From contig BSQZ01000069.1 in NCBI GenBank assembly GCA_033239005.1, positions 2,591,001 to 2,655,000 on the forward strand: a stretch of 64,000 nucleotides of DNA, in the 5' to 3' direction. Source of the stretch: Lamellibrachia satsuma. Lineage: Eukaryota; Annelida; Polychaeta; Sabellida; Siboglinidae. Positions within the stretch are counted from its first letter, which is position 1; the number at the start of each line of letters is the position of its first letter. Under the pieces are notes generated by a model. It was not told the DNA's origin. It did no database searches and saw only the letters and a list, made by a program, of their open reading frames with translations. Made by a program: the position numbers and the translations under genes. Below, piece by piece: positions 23,801 to 33,903 of the stretch.

Positions 23801-26800
23801 GGGACATTTACTCACTGGGGCATTATATAAAGGTGGCACAAAATGGCAGAAGTGGCCTGGCTACATATACTATGGCATAATGCTAGTTAGTCAAACTCGC
23901 AAGTTACCCGATCTAATGATCAATGTCCAAATATATCAAAATTATTACCACTATCCACTCTGCTGTTGTGACCACTATTAACTCTGCTATTGTGACCTTT
24001 ATCCACTCTGCAATCGTGATCACTATCAACTCTACTATTGTGAATATTGTCCACTCTGCTATTGTGAACACTGTCCACCCTGTATTTGCTACCACTGTCC
24101 ACTCTGTTATTGTGAACAGTATCTACTCTGCTATTGTGACCACTACTCACTCTGTTATTGCTACCACTTTCCACTCTGCTATTGAGACCACTGTCCACTC
24201 TGCTATTGTGACCACTCACCTGTTGTGGTTTGTGGTCAAACGACAATGGCACAGCCTTGTTATCACGATCACAGATGACACCACGAGAGTCGCCAACATT
24301 CGCCACAGTGAGTTTGTTGTGTGACAGTAGAGATATCAACACTGTGGAACCTGTCCAACAAGACAAGACAGAGAAATATCAGCACCATAGACATGTCCAA
24401 CAATACATATACCAACACTGTAGCACCTGTAATACAAGACAAAACGGATATAACAACATTGTAGAACATGTTCAATGAGACAAGACAAAATGATATCAAT
24501 ACTGTAGAACCTGTCCAGCAAGACAAAGAGATATCAACACTGTGGAACCTGTCCGACAAAACAAGATAGCAACAGAGTACAACCTGTCCAACAAGACAAA
24601 ACAAAATAATATCAACACTGCATCACCTGTCCAACAAGACAAGATAATACAGATATCTAGCAACACTACATAACCTGACCAACAAGACAATATGTACAAG
24701 ACAAACATACAGCAACATTGTTCAAGACAAGACAGAGTGATATCAACAAGAAGTCCAACAAGACATCAACACTGTATTTATAACCTGTCCAGCAAGACAA
24801 GACAAAACCTATCAAGCAATGTTGGTCTACAATATCTACAATTGTTCAGAAAAGAGCTCATATTGCCATGAATCTTTTGATCATATACTTATGTTCAGAC
24901 CACAAGTTTACAAAGATAAATTTGTTTTAAATGATGATCAGGGCTGGGTCCAATTGTGTAATTGTAATTGATTACAGCAAAATTGTGTAATTGTAATTGT
25001 AATTGATTATGGTTTCAAAATGTTGCTGTAATTGTAATTGTTATATTTTGTATAATTGAAATTTTATTTCAATTACAATCAATTACAGTACGTTTCATAT
25101 CACAAACTACCTGAACGAATTGTCAATAAAAATATAATTTAAGTATCACGAGTTGAAAATCAAGACTAATAATAACACCTGCTTATATATTTACATTTAA
25201 GTCTCAGTATTCACTGTCTGCTGGGTACTGGTCAGTGGTGCTAGTGGTGGGTAGCCTTAGCAATTAGCCTTTTCAGTAAGTTGGTAACAGCCAGGAAGCA
25301 ATAAACAATGCACAGACATTCAGTGAAACATTGCAGAGTTAGCAAGCCAATTACACCCCTTGTGTTGTGGTGGGTTGGAGACAGGTCAGTTGGCAAGGAC
25401 TGTTTATATGGGCTCTCTTCCCATTCCCAACTCACACAAAGCAAAGGGCAGACCAATTAAGAATGTCAGCTAAGAGCAGGAGCTACAACCTCAAAGTAAA
25501 CACATCAAACCCTATTATTAGTATTTTTATTTTAGTAAGAAAAATTTAAGAAATGCGCACGGATAAATGTCTGCATTGGAATATGTCCTGTAGGATTACG
25601 TCTGGATATTGCATTGTATTTTTATATAATAAAAATTTGTTTTAAACGGCTATCTTTTTATTTAGTATAATTCAAAGTCATAATTCAACAAATTGTACAA
25701 ACATTACCGTTATATTTGTTTATCAATTGTGTACAAAATATTGAAATTCAGCAAAACGCGCAAAAATACATAATTAACAAATGCTGAATATATTTGGTTC
25801 CACATAATGTAATTGTAATTGAAATAGAAACAGTGTAAATGTAATTGTAATTTATTTGGAAGATTATGACTGTAATTGTAATTGAAATAAAAAATTAATG
25901 TAATTGTAATTGATATAATTTTGTGTAATTGGACCCAGCCCTGAATTGATGATCATGATGATATTTGTTCGTGTAATAAGATTTATTATTTTCATGCTGC
26001 TAAATTAATCTCTTTAAATTACAAAGTTTAGTTTCTGTAAATTTCTTATATATTGACCGCTTAAATGTGTTTTAAATAACAACGATTTATTATATAATTT
26101 AAAACCATTATCTGTTTGTGAATATCGACCTTGTAGTTCAGCACAGACAGAGATCTGTCAACAATTTATTATATAATTTGTCCGTTATTTGTTTGTCAAT
26201 ATCAATCTTGTAATCCAGCACAAACAGAAGTCTGTCAACAATTCCCAATACCTGTGGGCGGAGTGTATCAGGGTCAGGTGTTATGGGATCACGTGACAGG
26301 CATATATCATTAACACATGTTAAATTACATTGTTATGTAAACTAGACATTTGCTCTGAAACATTTAAAATCAAACAGATGACACGGTAAAATTAAATAAA
26401 AAATCATGGTTAGCTAAAACATTTTTGGGTGGTCACGTTGTTTGAATATATTATAGTATGTAGCTTCCTCCTCGACTAATTTAACCCATTGTGAATAAAG
26501 TTTGTTTGCAGTTAAATTATGTACTACAGAGTAGTAAAAAATGTAGTACTTTAAGAATAGTGAATACTTTTGTTAAATCATCGGATGAATTGACTTTGAT
26601 CGGGCAACTAGTGAAAGAGGGAGTAACCCTGTGCTACGGCATATAGTCAGACCACGCTTTCCATTTAACCTATTTTAGCCGAGTTTTAACGGGATCCGGT
26701 CAAAAATTATTTCACAGTGTATCTGATGATTTCGCAAAAACTAAACCAACAAACGAGTCTAATTAGTCTAAAATAAGATGAAAAAAAATTTTTATTGAGG

Positions 26801-29800
26801 AGGCAACTTTAAAGCTGCTTCCTCAAAGGGTTCAACCCATCGCGAATCCGGTTCATTGACATCCAGATGTGTGTTGTATGACTAGTTTAAGTAAGGTGGG
26901 CAATCTGTTTAATAAAAAATACCTATCTTTGTTCAAATCATTGAAAGAATTTACTTCAGTTGTTAGATCTGGTAAGGATCGAAACAGTGGATATCCAAAA
27001 CGGTTAACACTGTGCGAATCAATGCCAATCATAGGCGTGACTTCAATCCTCTCGCCGATCACATGACAAAGTTAAAAAATTTCACCAAGGGTGAAAATCG
27101 TGATTTTTCAGCATTTTGATTTCCACTTCACTTAATACTCGAACAAGCATTAAGCAATTTAATAGTTTGTCTGATGATTTCACAAAAACTACATACAAAA
27201 GTAGCACAAATGAGCTAGCATGTTGCAGTGGATACTATGAAGGTTTGGTTTTTTTACAAAATTTATTTGAAACGAGACTAGCAAAAAATCTAATTGAAGA
27301 TGCACCATTAAACTACATGATTTGACAATAAGAACGATATCTTTGAACAGGTCTTAAATAATATACAGATTGCTATGAGGGTCATTCTGATTCAAATCAA
27401 CCAATGGTCAAAATGTTTATGTCTCAGAATTTGCTTAAATTTTAACCAATGAATAATTTTAATTCCATTTTCTTGCACCCGGTATACCCATTGTCCTTTC
27501 TCCTATCATTCATGAATTTGGCACAGATAATCTGTACCAATATGTCTATATATTCAGCAAATTTCCGACATGTAGCTTGTAAATTTCTCAAGTTAGAAGT
27601 GCCTGAAAACAGATAGAAATAATGGGTGCAATTTTTTTAGCATTTACCTAGTTCCTTTGTAGAAGTGCTCTGACATAGCTACTCATTCATTGGTTACAAT
27701 TTAAGCAAATTGTGAGAAATTAACTTTTTTAATTTCTTGAAAACTGGATAATCTGACACGGAATGACCCATGAGCCTTACCTGAGAATTCGTTAGTGAGC
27801 TTCTCCACCTGTAGAAGTTGTTGGTCAACGGCAAGAATCTCCTCGGTCAACACAGCCCCGAAGTCTTCAGGTTTGTCGGCCAGTGTCGACTTCAGCAGTC
27901 TCACCATAATCGACTTGAATAGTGTCTTTTCAGCATATTCAGCAGCAAACTACATGCAATGTACAATGCTGTTCAAGTGTCATAGATCTATAAGTCTAGA
28001 TATGATTGTTAATGATGTGGGATAAATATCAAAATTAATATGAAAAATAATGCTGCCTCCAAGTTCTATCCATTGTGGTGTAAAAAGCTAATTTAAAAAA
28101 ATTTACTTTAAAAGCATTAACAAAACATTACCATTTGTAACTACAACCAAGAATATCATGCAAGTGATTTTCTCAGAATTTGTTCTAAAAGTGGGATATT
28201 CTAGTCAAATCTAAGTGTTCTTGGGGGCCGACATGTTGACCAGGCCTGGTAGTTCCTAGAATTTGATGCAGCTAGACTTCTGCTGTGACGCATTGAGTGC
28301 TTTCACCCGAAATTTAAGGGCCAATGCAAACTCTCAATCAACAGCGCTGCTAAGTCAGAATGGGAGAAGTTTAGTAAACAAACGTCAAAATATGTTGCAT
28401 ATGTTGAGTTTAGACACAAACAGCATGGCCATATGCTATTAGCAAGTATACGAAATAAACCGTTATACATGTAATAAACTATAAACATTTTGTTACTCTA
28501 TAAAATGGATTTCTGGTTAGATATTTCAAGCAACAGTTAGTCCATCAACATTTCACCTCAACTTTATTTCACAAAAATAAGTTTTAAACAAACTTGCAAG
28601 ATTCCATTAACAATAGTGTGGTTGAAAGAGACATTTGTACTTAGCAATAGTAATCTATTAAAATTGAAACAATTGTCAAATGTTCCATCATCATTAAGTG
28701 GTGTCATCTCCTCTTGGAAGATCGGCCATCTTGGATCACCACTCCTGTCTGTCGTAGAATTCAAAAGAAATAGTATTATCAAATGAGATTTAGAAAATTA
28801 CAGATTATCACTAGATGTGCAGACATACCTCCCCACCGTGGCCATCAAAAATGCCATAGATTGAAGTGTTTGTGTGTTCGAGATCGGTGACGATGTTGAA
28901 GCGATCTTCCATGTGCGGCCTCCGTCCCTGGATGGCATACACAGCGACATTGCTCTTCTTCAACTGCCAAGACGCCCTCGTTCGATGCGCCCCCGTAATC
29001 TCCTTGTCTGCACTTGTAGGCACCTGGTGGCATCGAACAACATTAAAGCGAATGTACAGCGATTGTTACTGATTCACCATTAGCTGAGAGTTTCGTATCA
29101 TTAAAATACTCAAATTTTTTTATGTTTGGTGCCACTGAAGATCTATGTTGTCAATCACTATTTCTTTTAGATTATTTAATATTTACCTATCGTTACTTAT
29201 TGTTGTGATTCCAAATTAATTATTTATCTATCTACTTATCCGATCATAATTAATTATAAATTGTTTTTATTTATATATTTACCTATTTTTCTCTGCATTT
29301 ATCAATTTTAAATATTTGCATTTGTGATTTTACAACTATTTTAAATAGTTTACAGTATTCATTTATTAGATTTTATGGAACACTGTAGAGCACCGCAGAG
29401 CAATTATTTGGATGGGGCGCTATATAAGAAATGTAGGGGAAGGTCAGGTATATTGGACCATGGCCATATATATCTCACTACGGTATCGAAGGTAACGTGG
29501 CTCCATCAGCCGAATGACTTTGAAATAAAATGTGCATCGAGAGTAAAAAACAGCAGACTCTGCAAAAAGTTTTAAAAGGTCTGACACGATGTTTATGTGT
29601 GTATACAAAGATGTGAGGCAGTAGTTTGTAAGACTTCAGCTAACCGAGGCACATGGGCAGTGAAATAAGTATTTAAACAATGAATGATGAAGGTTTGAAG
29701 AGCAAAGTTTCACTAGCTTTGTAGATATCTACCTACGGAATCACCACAGTGTGATCCGCTATATTGGACCACGTTCCGGTATATTGGACCACTGGTATTG

Positions 29801-30535
29801 TGAGCTGCAACTCCCCATCTGTGGGCAAACGATGGAGAATGACAAGAATATACTTGACGGCTAACACTGATACCTTCGTTGAATAGTTCTTTATACTTTT
29901 TGTAGCCAAAATTTGTTTTTTGTATTAATAATTTTATTAATGAATCCATTGATTACACATTTGTGTGAATTTCAGATCATCATATAATGTATAAACGCTT
30001 CCAAGCACAGAGACACGTGAAATTTTGATCGTTGTTCCCTACGTCCCCATTTCCTAAACCAACCAGCAAAGAAAACAATGAAGATATTCATTGAATTGAC
30101 CACCCAGTCCACTATAAAGTAAAAGGTGGTCCAATATAGACAAATGGTCATCTATACTGAACCGGTATGCCATAATTAATTTTTTTATTTTCTCCCAAAT
30201 GCCTGGTCGCATAGTTGCCATATTGTACCCATTGATGCCTATCACTGACAAGTTTCAAATTAAATAGTGGAAAGCGCAACATTGATAGTTTCTTTGATAT
30301 ATCGGGCCATGTTCATAAGTGGTCCAATATACCTGACCTTCCCCTACTGTTATTGTTCTCAAATACATATACATATATTAACTGTGCTATTCTTCATGTA
30401 TTAATCTTTATCACTGTAGCAGATTTACCTTCAGAAATTATATAAAACACAAATTTAATGCACTAATAAAGCATCTGTTATGTTTCACCTTCAAAAATTT
30501 TAGATTTATTGATTGGGTTTTGATATGCAGTAGTA

Positions 30536-30599
<64 letters not shown>

Positions 30600-31130
30600 T
30601 GCAAACTTGCATATTTGAATTAATCGCCAAATTGTGTATTTAAAAAAAATTAATAAGTGAAAGATCATGACAGTAAGTTAGTAACATGGATATTAATAAT
30701 AATAAATTATTATCTTAAGCAACTGAGATATTGCATATACTAATAAATTCAATATTACCAAGTGCAGTATCACAGTCTTTCAGTTAACCATTGAAAATTG
30801 CCATATATTCCCTTTAAATCTATACAGATGATCTATATATGGTCCATTTAACAACAGTACATAGTTTTGTTAAAACATCGAAAGAATGGACTTTTATCAA
30901 TGAAATGTCTAACTTAAGAAAGTGTGAATAGCCTTGTCTGTTCTTGCCTTTCTTTTACTGAATTTTGACCAGATCTGGCCATTTTTTTTCAGTTGCTATA
31001 TGTACTAGACTCAGTTAATAAGTTAATGCTATCAAGTTATGTCTATACGATAAAATTTACAAAGCAACAATGGCAAATCATCAAAATTGTAGCACTAATT
31101 CTAGTGATCAGTGTGACACCAAGTTATTCT

Positions 31131-31176
<46 letters not shown>

Positions 31177-32452
31177 TATCTATATATATACTGGGGTGGG
31201 GGTTGGGCCTCTATTACTGGAGGCCTGGTGGGACAAAGGACCGCCCCACCTTTGCTACTTCTACTTCTGTCATTTAATAATTGTTTCTCAATGAGCAACT
31301 TTGTAATGGCAACTAAGCGATATCTCATTTGATATACATGTATTGTATTTTATTGTATTGTTCTTGATGAGTATGTTTGTGCTAGCTGCCAAGCTACTTT
31401 TCATTGATTCATATTATTTTCTTTTGGTACAATTATTAAATGACCTTTACCAACAATCACTCTTTGTGTGTTCCTGTAGCAAACAAGCTCAGGGTTCTGC
31501 CATTAAACATCAGCAGGGCATAAATTAATATTTTTACACATGTCAAAATAGTGTTTATACAATGTGAGGTGAAAATGACTGGTATAATAGTTGTGGTAGT
31601 GTTAGTCAGTGATCTTCAGTCCGCAACCTGGGAAACAGTCCGCAGTACGCAAAACGGTTCGTCGTCAAATGACGCTAGGTGATCACGTGGCAAACGAGAG
31701 TCATTCCCTTTGTGTTGGAACTCTGAGCCATGCTAGATGTATTTTGCAGAGCCATCACATTGGAAGTTTTTCTTCCCACCATCCTCCCCTGTCTACCTCC
31801 ATTGTTCGCGTATTGCTTACCATGTTATTATTCTGTTTTGTATGTATACATTCAACTCACGATTGTTCCTAATTTGGTTGTGATAAACAATCACAATTGT
31901 GCGTTAACGCTTTCCTTCATGTATAATTTTCCCATAGGGTTTTTAGGTTTTAGTGCGTATAATCTGTATTCACTTGTATACACAATGTCTTGGTCAGCAA
32001 TATGTATGCTGTACGACAAACTTTTAACAATTGAATTTTTCTTTCATGAGAATCCCAATGGGGATTGTGGTACATAACCTTTAATTTTCAGATGCATATT
32101 TGACTGGTTAGTTGATCATTGTATAGCATTGTTATGATGATGATATTCTATGTTTATGTGGTGGGACAAAGGACCGCCCCACCTTTGCTACTTCTACTTC
32201 TGTCATTTAATAATTGTTTCTCAATGAGCAACTTTGTATTGGCAACTAAGCGATATCTCATTTGATATACATGTATTGTATTTTATTGTATTGTTCTTGA
32301 TGAGTATGTTTGTGCTAGCTGCCAAGCTACTTTTTCATTGATTCATATTATTTTCTGTTGGTACAATTATTAAATGACCTTTACCAACAATCACTCTTTG
32401 TGTGTTCCTGTAGCAAACAAGCTCAGGGTTCTGCCATTAAACATCAGCAGGG

Positions 32453-32506
<54 letters not shown>

Positions 32507-33512
32507 TATTCAATGAAGGTTAGTGCTGATTTTTCTGGCAATCAAATGTGCATGCAAGGAGAAATTTTGCAAGTAAATGTGGCCGATTTCATAGTTAAGA
32601 TCGAAGTCGTAGATTGTAATGTCACCGTTTGATGAGAGCAGTCCAAAGTATGCAATGTTAATATAGCCAACTAACATTTTAGAAACTAAACTGGTATTTT
32701 TTATGACAACTGCAATGGTCAGTTCAGTGTAAACACTCCAATGATCAACCACTACTTGAAATACTGCATTGACCCGGAATTGCACACACACAAAGTTGGG
32801 ACATGCAATGATGTATACTGATGAAGGCCAGAAATGCTGATTCACAAAAATCTTAAGAAATGTTTGTGCAACAGATCAATATTGAAAACAGTTATTTCAT
32901 TGGTGCAGTGTAAACAAATTGTTAAAAGATTTTTTTAGCAAAACAGACTTAATTTTTAGAATGATGAATATATGCACCAAGAAAAAGACAGACCATGCAG
33001 GCTTAAATTTGTGATACATCACAAATTTAAGCCCAGTTGTCTTGTACATGTACGTATTAATTAGTAATAACCTCGACAAGCAAAACAGCAGGGATTGGAT
33101 AATCAATAGTAGCAGATTCAGCAGCGTAACTTTTATTGCTAACGTGAGTAGAATCCCAGGGGCAGGGCCAGGGTCAAAACCGCGGGTGACATCAACCGTT
33201 GGCGTTGGGAAAAAACAACTGACGTGAGAAGCAAAACATTTGGCTGACATTTACTACTGTCTACAGATTGATTTTACGGCAATATACCGGGGGATTATAC
33301 CCTACATAACTACATCTGACATGTCAATTCACCTGATCGTATCGGCCGGTCAGGCGAAGCTGTAGCCGAACTTTGACACGTTCGTAAATCACCCACACTT
33401 TATCAGCATAGAAATACTGATATATGATAATAAACAAGACGACGCCAAGTAAAACTCCTGGGTTAGTTAAACCCTTTTTGAATGCGCGTACGACTCGATC
33501 AGTTAGCGTCAT
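17801..33512 (-). CDS. PPM1L: Protein phosphatase 1L-like (PP2C family, membrane-anchored), complete, 5 exons
   Basis: Metal-dependent Ser/Thr phosphatase. Vertebrate PPM1L is ER-anchored and acts on TAK1/ASK1 and CERT; the same role here is inference. Coding exons, in transcript order: 33333-33512, 28829-29023, 27781-27949, 24220-24350, 17801-18166. All introns are GT-AG and phases agree, giving 346 residues (human 360). The ATG at 33512 is the first in-frame Met after an in-frame TGA. Residues about 17-36 (NPGVLLGVVLFIIIYQYFYA) form the N-terminal membrane segment. PP2C motifs are all present: RRPHMEDRF (D about 100), GIFDGHGG (D about 120), LTVANVGDSRGV, GGFISFNGVWRV, ATSRALGDYPL, ATDGLWDAFSNEEAV (D about 292), DNITVMVV (D about 332), so the metal site looks intact. 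Exon 4 is flanked on both sides by minisatellites derived from its own splice junctions. Introns 1-4 are about 4.3, 0.9, 3.4 and 6.1 kb. Confidence 0.94.
18167..19012. other. PPM1L intron 4, AT-rich part
   Basis: Adjacent to the exon-5 acceptor (TTACAG before 18166). No repeat or hidden exon seen. Confidence 0.5.
19013..23155 (+). repeat. Threefold higher-order repeat: 45-bp VNTR plus LINE 3' fragment
   Basis: Three consecutive modules lie in PPM1L intron 4, at about 19013-19990, 19991-21845 and 21846-23155. Each starts with a 45-bp array (unit AACCGTAATGCTCCCTTTTA, TGCTGTGTTGGGTGGTAGAA, GGTGG) of about 8, 27 and 16 copies. Each continues with a nearly identical non-repetitive tail of about 500-600 bp that encodes a decayed LINE RT C-terminus (FQRICLR, IHWHMKVSNEEFSKHTGRP, SEVVKLRWIGHT). 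The module tail ends with GCAATTTGTGGCATGAATCT. Because 45 is divisible by three and the unit lacks stops in several frames, ORFs up to 440 codons appear on both strands. They are not genes. Confidence 0.93.
23217..23528. repeat. 24-bp minisatellite, 13 copies
   Basis: Unit GTAGCAATGTCCACACCCCC plus ACAT, nearly perfect. Within PPM1L intron 4. All-frame ORFs result from the 24-bp (8-codon) period. Confidence 0.95.
23546..23745. repeat. Degenerate tandem repeat, about 8 copies
   Basis: Roughly 26-32 bp units built on ACCAACCTCCCACC followed by AATTTTTTAG or TATTTTTTAG. It directly follows the 24-bp array. Confidence 0.6.
23936..24219 (-). repeat. 24-bp minisatellite abutting the PPM1L exon-4 donor
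   Basis: On the transcript strand the array begins in the donor itself, with CAACAG/GTGAGTGGTCACAATAG, and continues as about 12 units of CAGAGTGGACAGTGGTCACA plus ATAG. At least one unit contains AGAGTGAGTAGTGGTCAC, a near copy of the donor. The array fills the first 285 bp of intron 4. Confidence 0.85.
24331..24812 (-). repeat. About 42-bp degenerate minisatellite overlapping the PPM1L exon-4 acceptor
   Basis: On the plus strand the unit is GATATCAACACTGTGGAACC followed by TGTCCAACAAGACAAGAC. The first unit straddles the exon-4 boundary at 24350/24351, so each unit carries an acceptor (GTTGGACAG on the transcript strand) plus about 20 exon-4 coding bases. The copy at 24527-24553 repeats 27 boundary bases exactly. 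Around 10-11 units, increasingly diverged away from the exon. Confidence 0.85.
24939..25943. mobile_element. Non-autonomous hAT transposon with perfect 17-bp ends, 1005 bp
   Basis: It starts CAGGGCTGGGTCCAATT and ends with the exact reverse complement AATTGGACCCAGCCCTG, the classic hAT terminal style. Flanks ATGATGAT (left) and TTGATGAT (two bases after the right end) are a near-perfect 8-bp target duplication. Both subterminal regions are full of TGTAATTG/CAATTACA repeats, likely transposase-binding sites. The interior is AT-rich with no transposase. Located in PPM1L intron 3. Confidence 0.85.
25944..26884. other. PPM1L intron 3, AT-rich part
   Basis: No exon or repeat recognised. Confidence 0.4.
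26885..27310 (-). repeat. Dispersed repeat, inverted copy of 16030-16440
   Basis: The reverse complement aligns along most of its length with 16030-16440, with moderate divergence. Located in PPM1L intron 3. Confidence 0.75.
28115..28240 (+). repeat. Partial copy of the dispersed MITE-like repeat
   Basis: Shares AAGAATATCATGCAAGTG, GTTCTAAAAGTGGGA and CCGACATGTTGACCAG with the copy at 7464-7610. Lies in PPM1L intron 2. Confidence 0.68.
29024..29371. other. PPM1L intron 1, AT-rich part
   Basis: Strongly A+T-rich. No exon or structured repeat seen. Probably ends in the remnant of a LINE 3' tail (GGGCGCTATATAAGAAATGT, 29416-29434). Confidence 0.4.
29436..30344. mobile_element. TA-flanked DNA transposon with perfect terminal inverted repeats, 909 bp
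   Basis: The left end GGGGAAGGTCAGGTATATTG (continuing GACCA) is the exact reverse complement of the right end at 30320-30344. Both ends are bordered by TA (29434-29435, 30345-30346), consistent with a Tc1/mariner-like or other TA-targeting transposon. Internal copies of TATTGGACCA occur near 29761, 29780 and 30130. There is no transposase, only short frames of 65-78 codons. It is inserted in a LINE-like 3' tail within PPM1L intron 1. Confidence 0.85.
30539..30598. repeat. (TA)n microsatellite
   Basis: Uninterrupted alternating TA of about 60 bp in PPM1L intron 1. Confidence 0.95.
31137..31192. repeat. (TA)n microsatellite
   Basis: Near-pure TA, interrupted once by GATATC. It lies just left of the first copy of a 300-bp direct repeat. 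Confidence 0.9.
31222..32457. repeat. Pair of 300-bp direct repeats (31222-31525 and 32158-32457) flanking 632 bp
   Basis: The two copies, from GTGGGACAAAGGACCGCCCC to ACATCAGCAGGGCATAAA, are almost identical, with only a few substitutions and single-base indels. The internal 632 bp (31526-32157) is unrelated. The architecture would fit a miniature LTR retrotransposon (TRIM) or a recent tandem duplication. Clear TG..CA ends, a primer-binding site and a target duplication were not seen, so the class is undecided. (TA)n tracts border both outer sides. Confidence 0.8.
32455..32503. repeat. (TA)n microsatellite
   Basis: Pure TA immediately after the second 300-bp direct repeat. Confidence 0.93.
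32504..33332. other. PPM1L intron 1, 5' part, with a perfect hairpin
   Basis: No exon seen. 33000-33033 is a perfect inverted repeat with 16-bp arms (GGCTTAAATTTGTGAT) around a 2-bp loop. Confidence 0.55.
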
Positions 33513-33795
33513 TATACTGGTGTTGTCGTACAATATTCACCCGGGATGTTTACCCTACGATGCCGACCCAGCCCCATCATCTGCCATTTTTGTGTTGCAT
33601 TATGGGATGCTGGTTCGTTTGTCATGGGAACGGACCAGAAATTGTTTGGTTACATAGTCATCAATAATTTGTGTACAGTGTTCAATAATAATTGTTCGCG
33701 TTACTCTTTGTTTTTCCATTGCAGAATTAGGTGTGCTTCGTGAAACCCAAGGGCACTGAATACAGTTTTTAGGCCTGTACTATATTATTATAAGC
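33513..33795 (-). promoter_or_regulatory. PPM1L 5' UTR and probable promoter region
   Basis: On the minus strand upstream of the ATG at 33512 there is an in-frame TGA about 35 bases before it, showing untranslated sequence. The region is less AT-rich than its surroundings. It contains CATCCCATAATGC and AAAAATGGCAGA, which loosely resemble common animal housekeeping promoter motifs (the second is YY1-like). No TATA box. Assigned mainly by position. Confidence 0.35.
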
Positions 33796-33903
33796 AGATG
33801 AACATTGTTGGACTCTCGATAAGTCAATGGCTTCCTTGTCCACTTGCCATCTGGGCCTTTGCCTTTGGCTTGGATGGCAAATCTTGTTAAATCTTGTTAA
33901 ATC
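33796..33903 (+). mobile_element. 3' end fragment of a Rex1/CR1-like LINE
   Basis: ATTGTTGGACTCTCGATAAG, CAATGGCTTCCTTGTCCACT and the terminal tandem AAATCTTGTTAAATCTTGTT match the 3' ends of the LINE copies ending near 50412 and 61905. Extreme 5' truncation. Confidence 0.85.
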
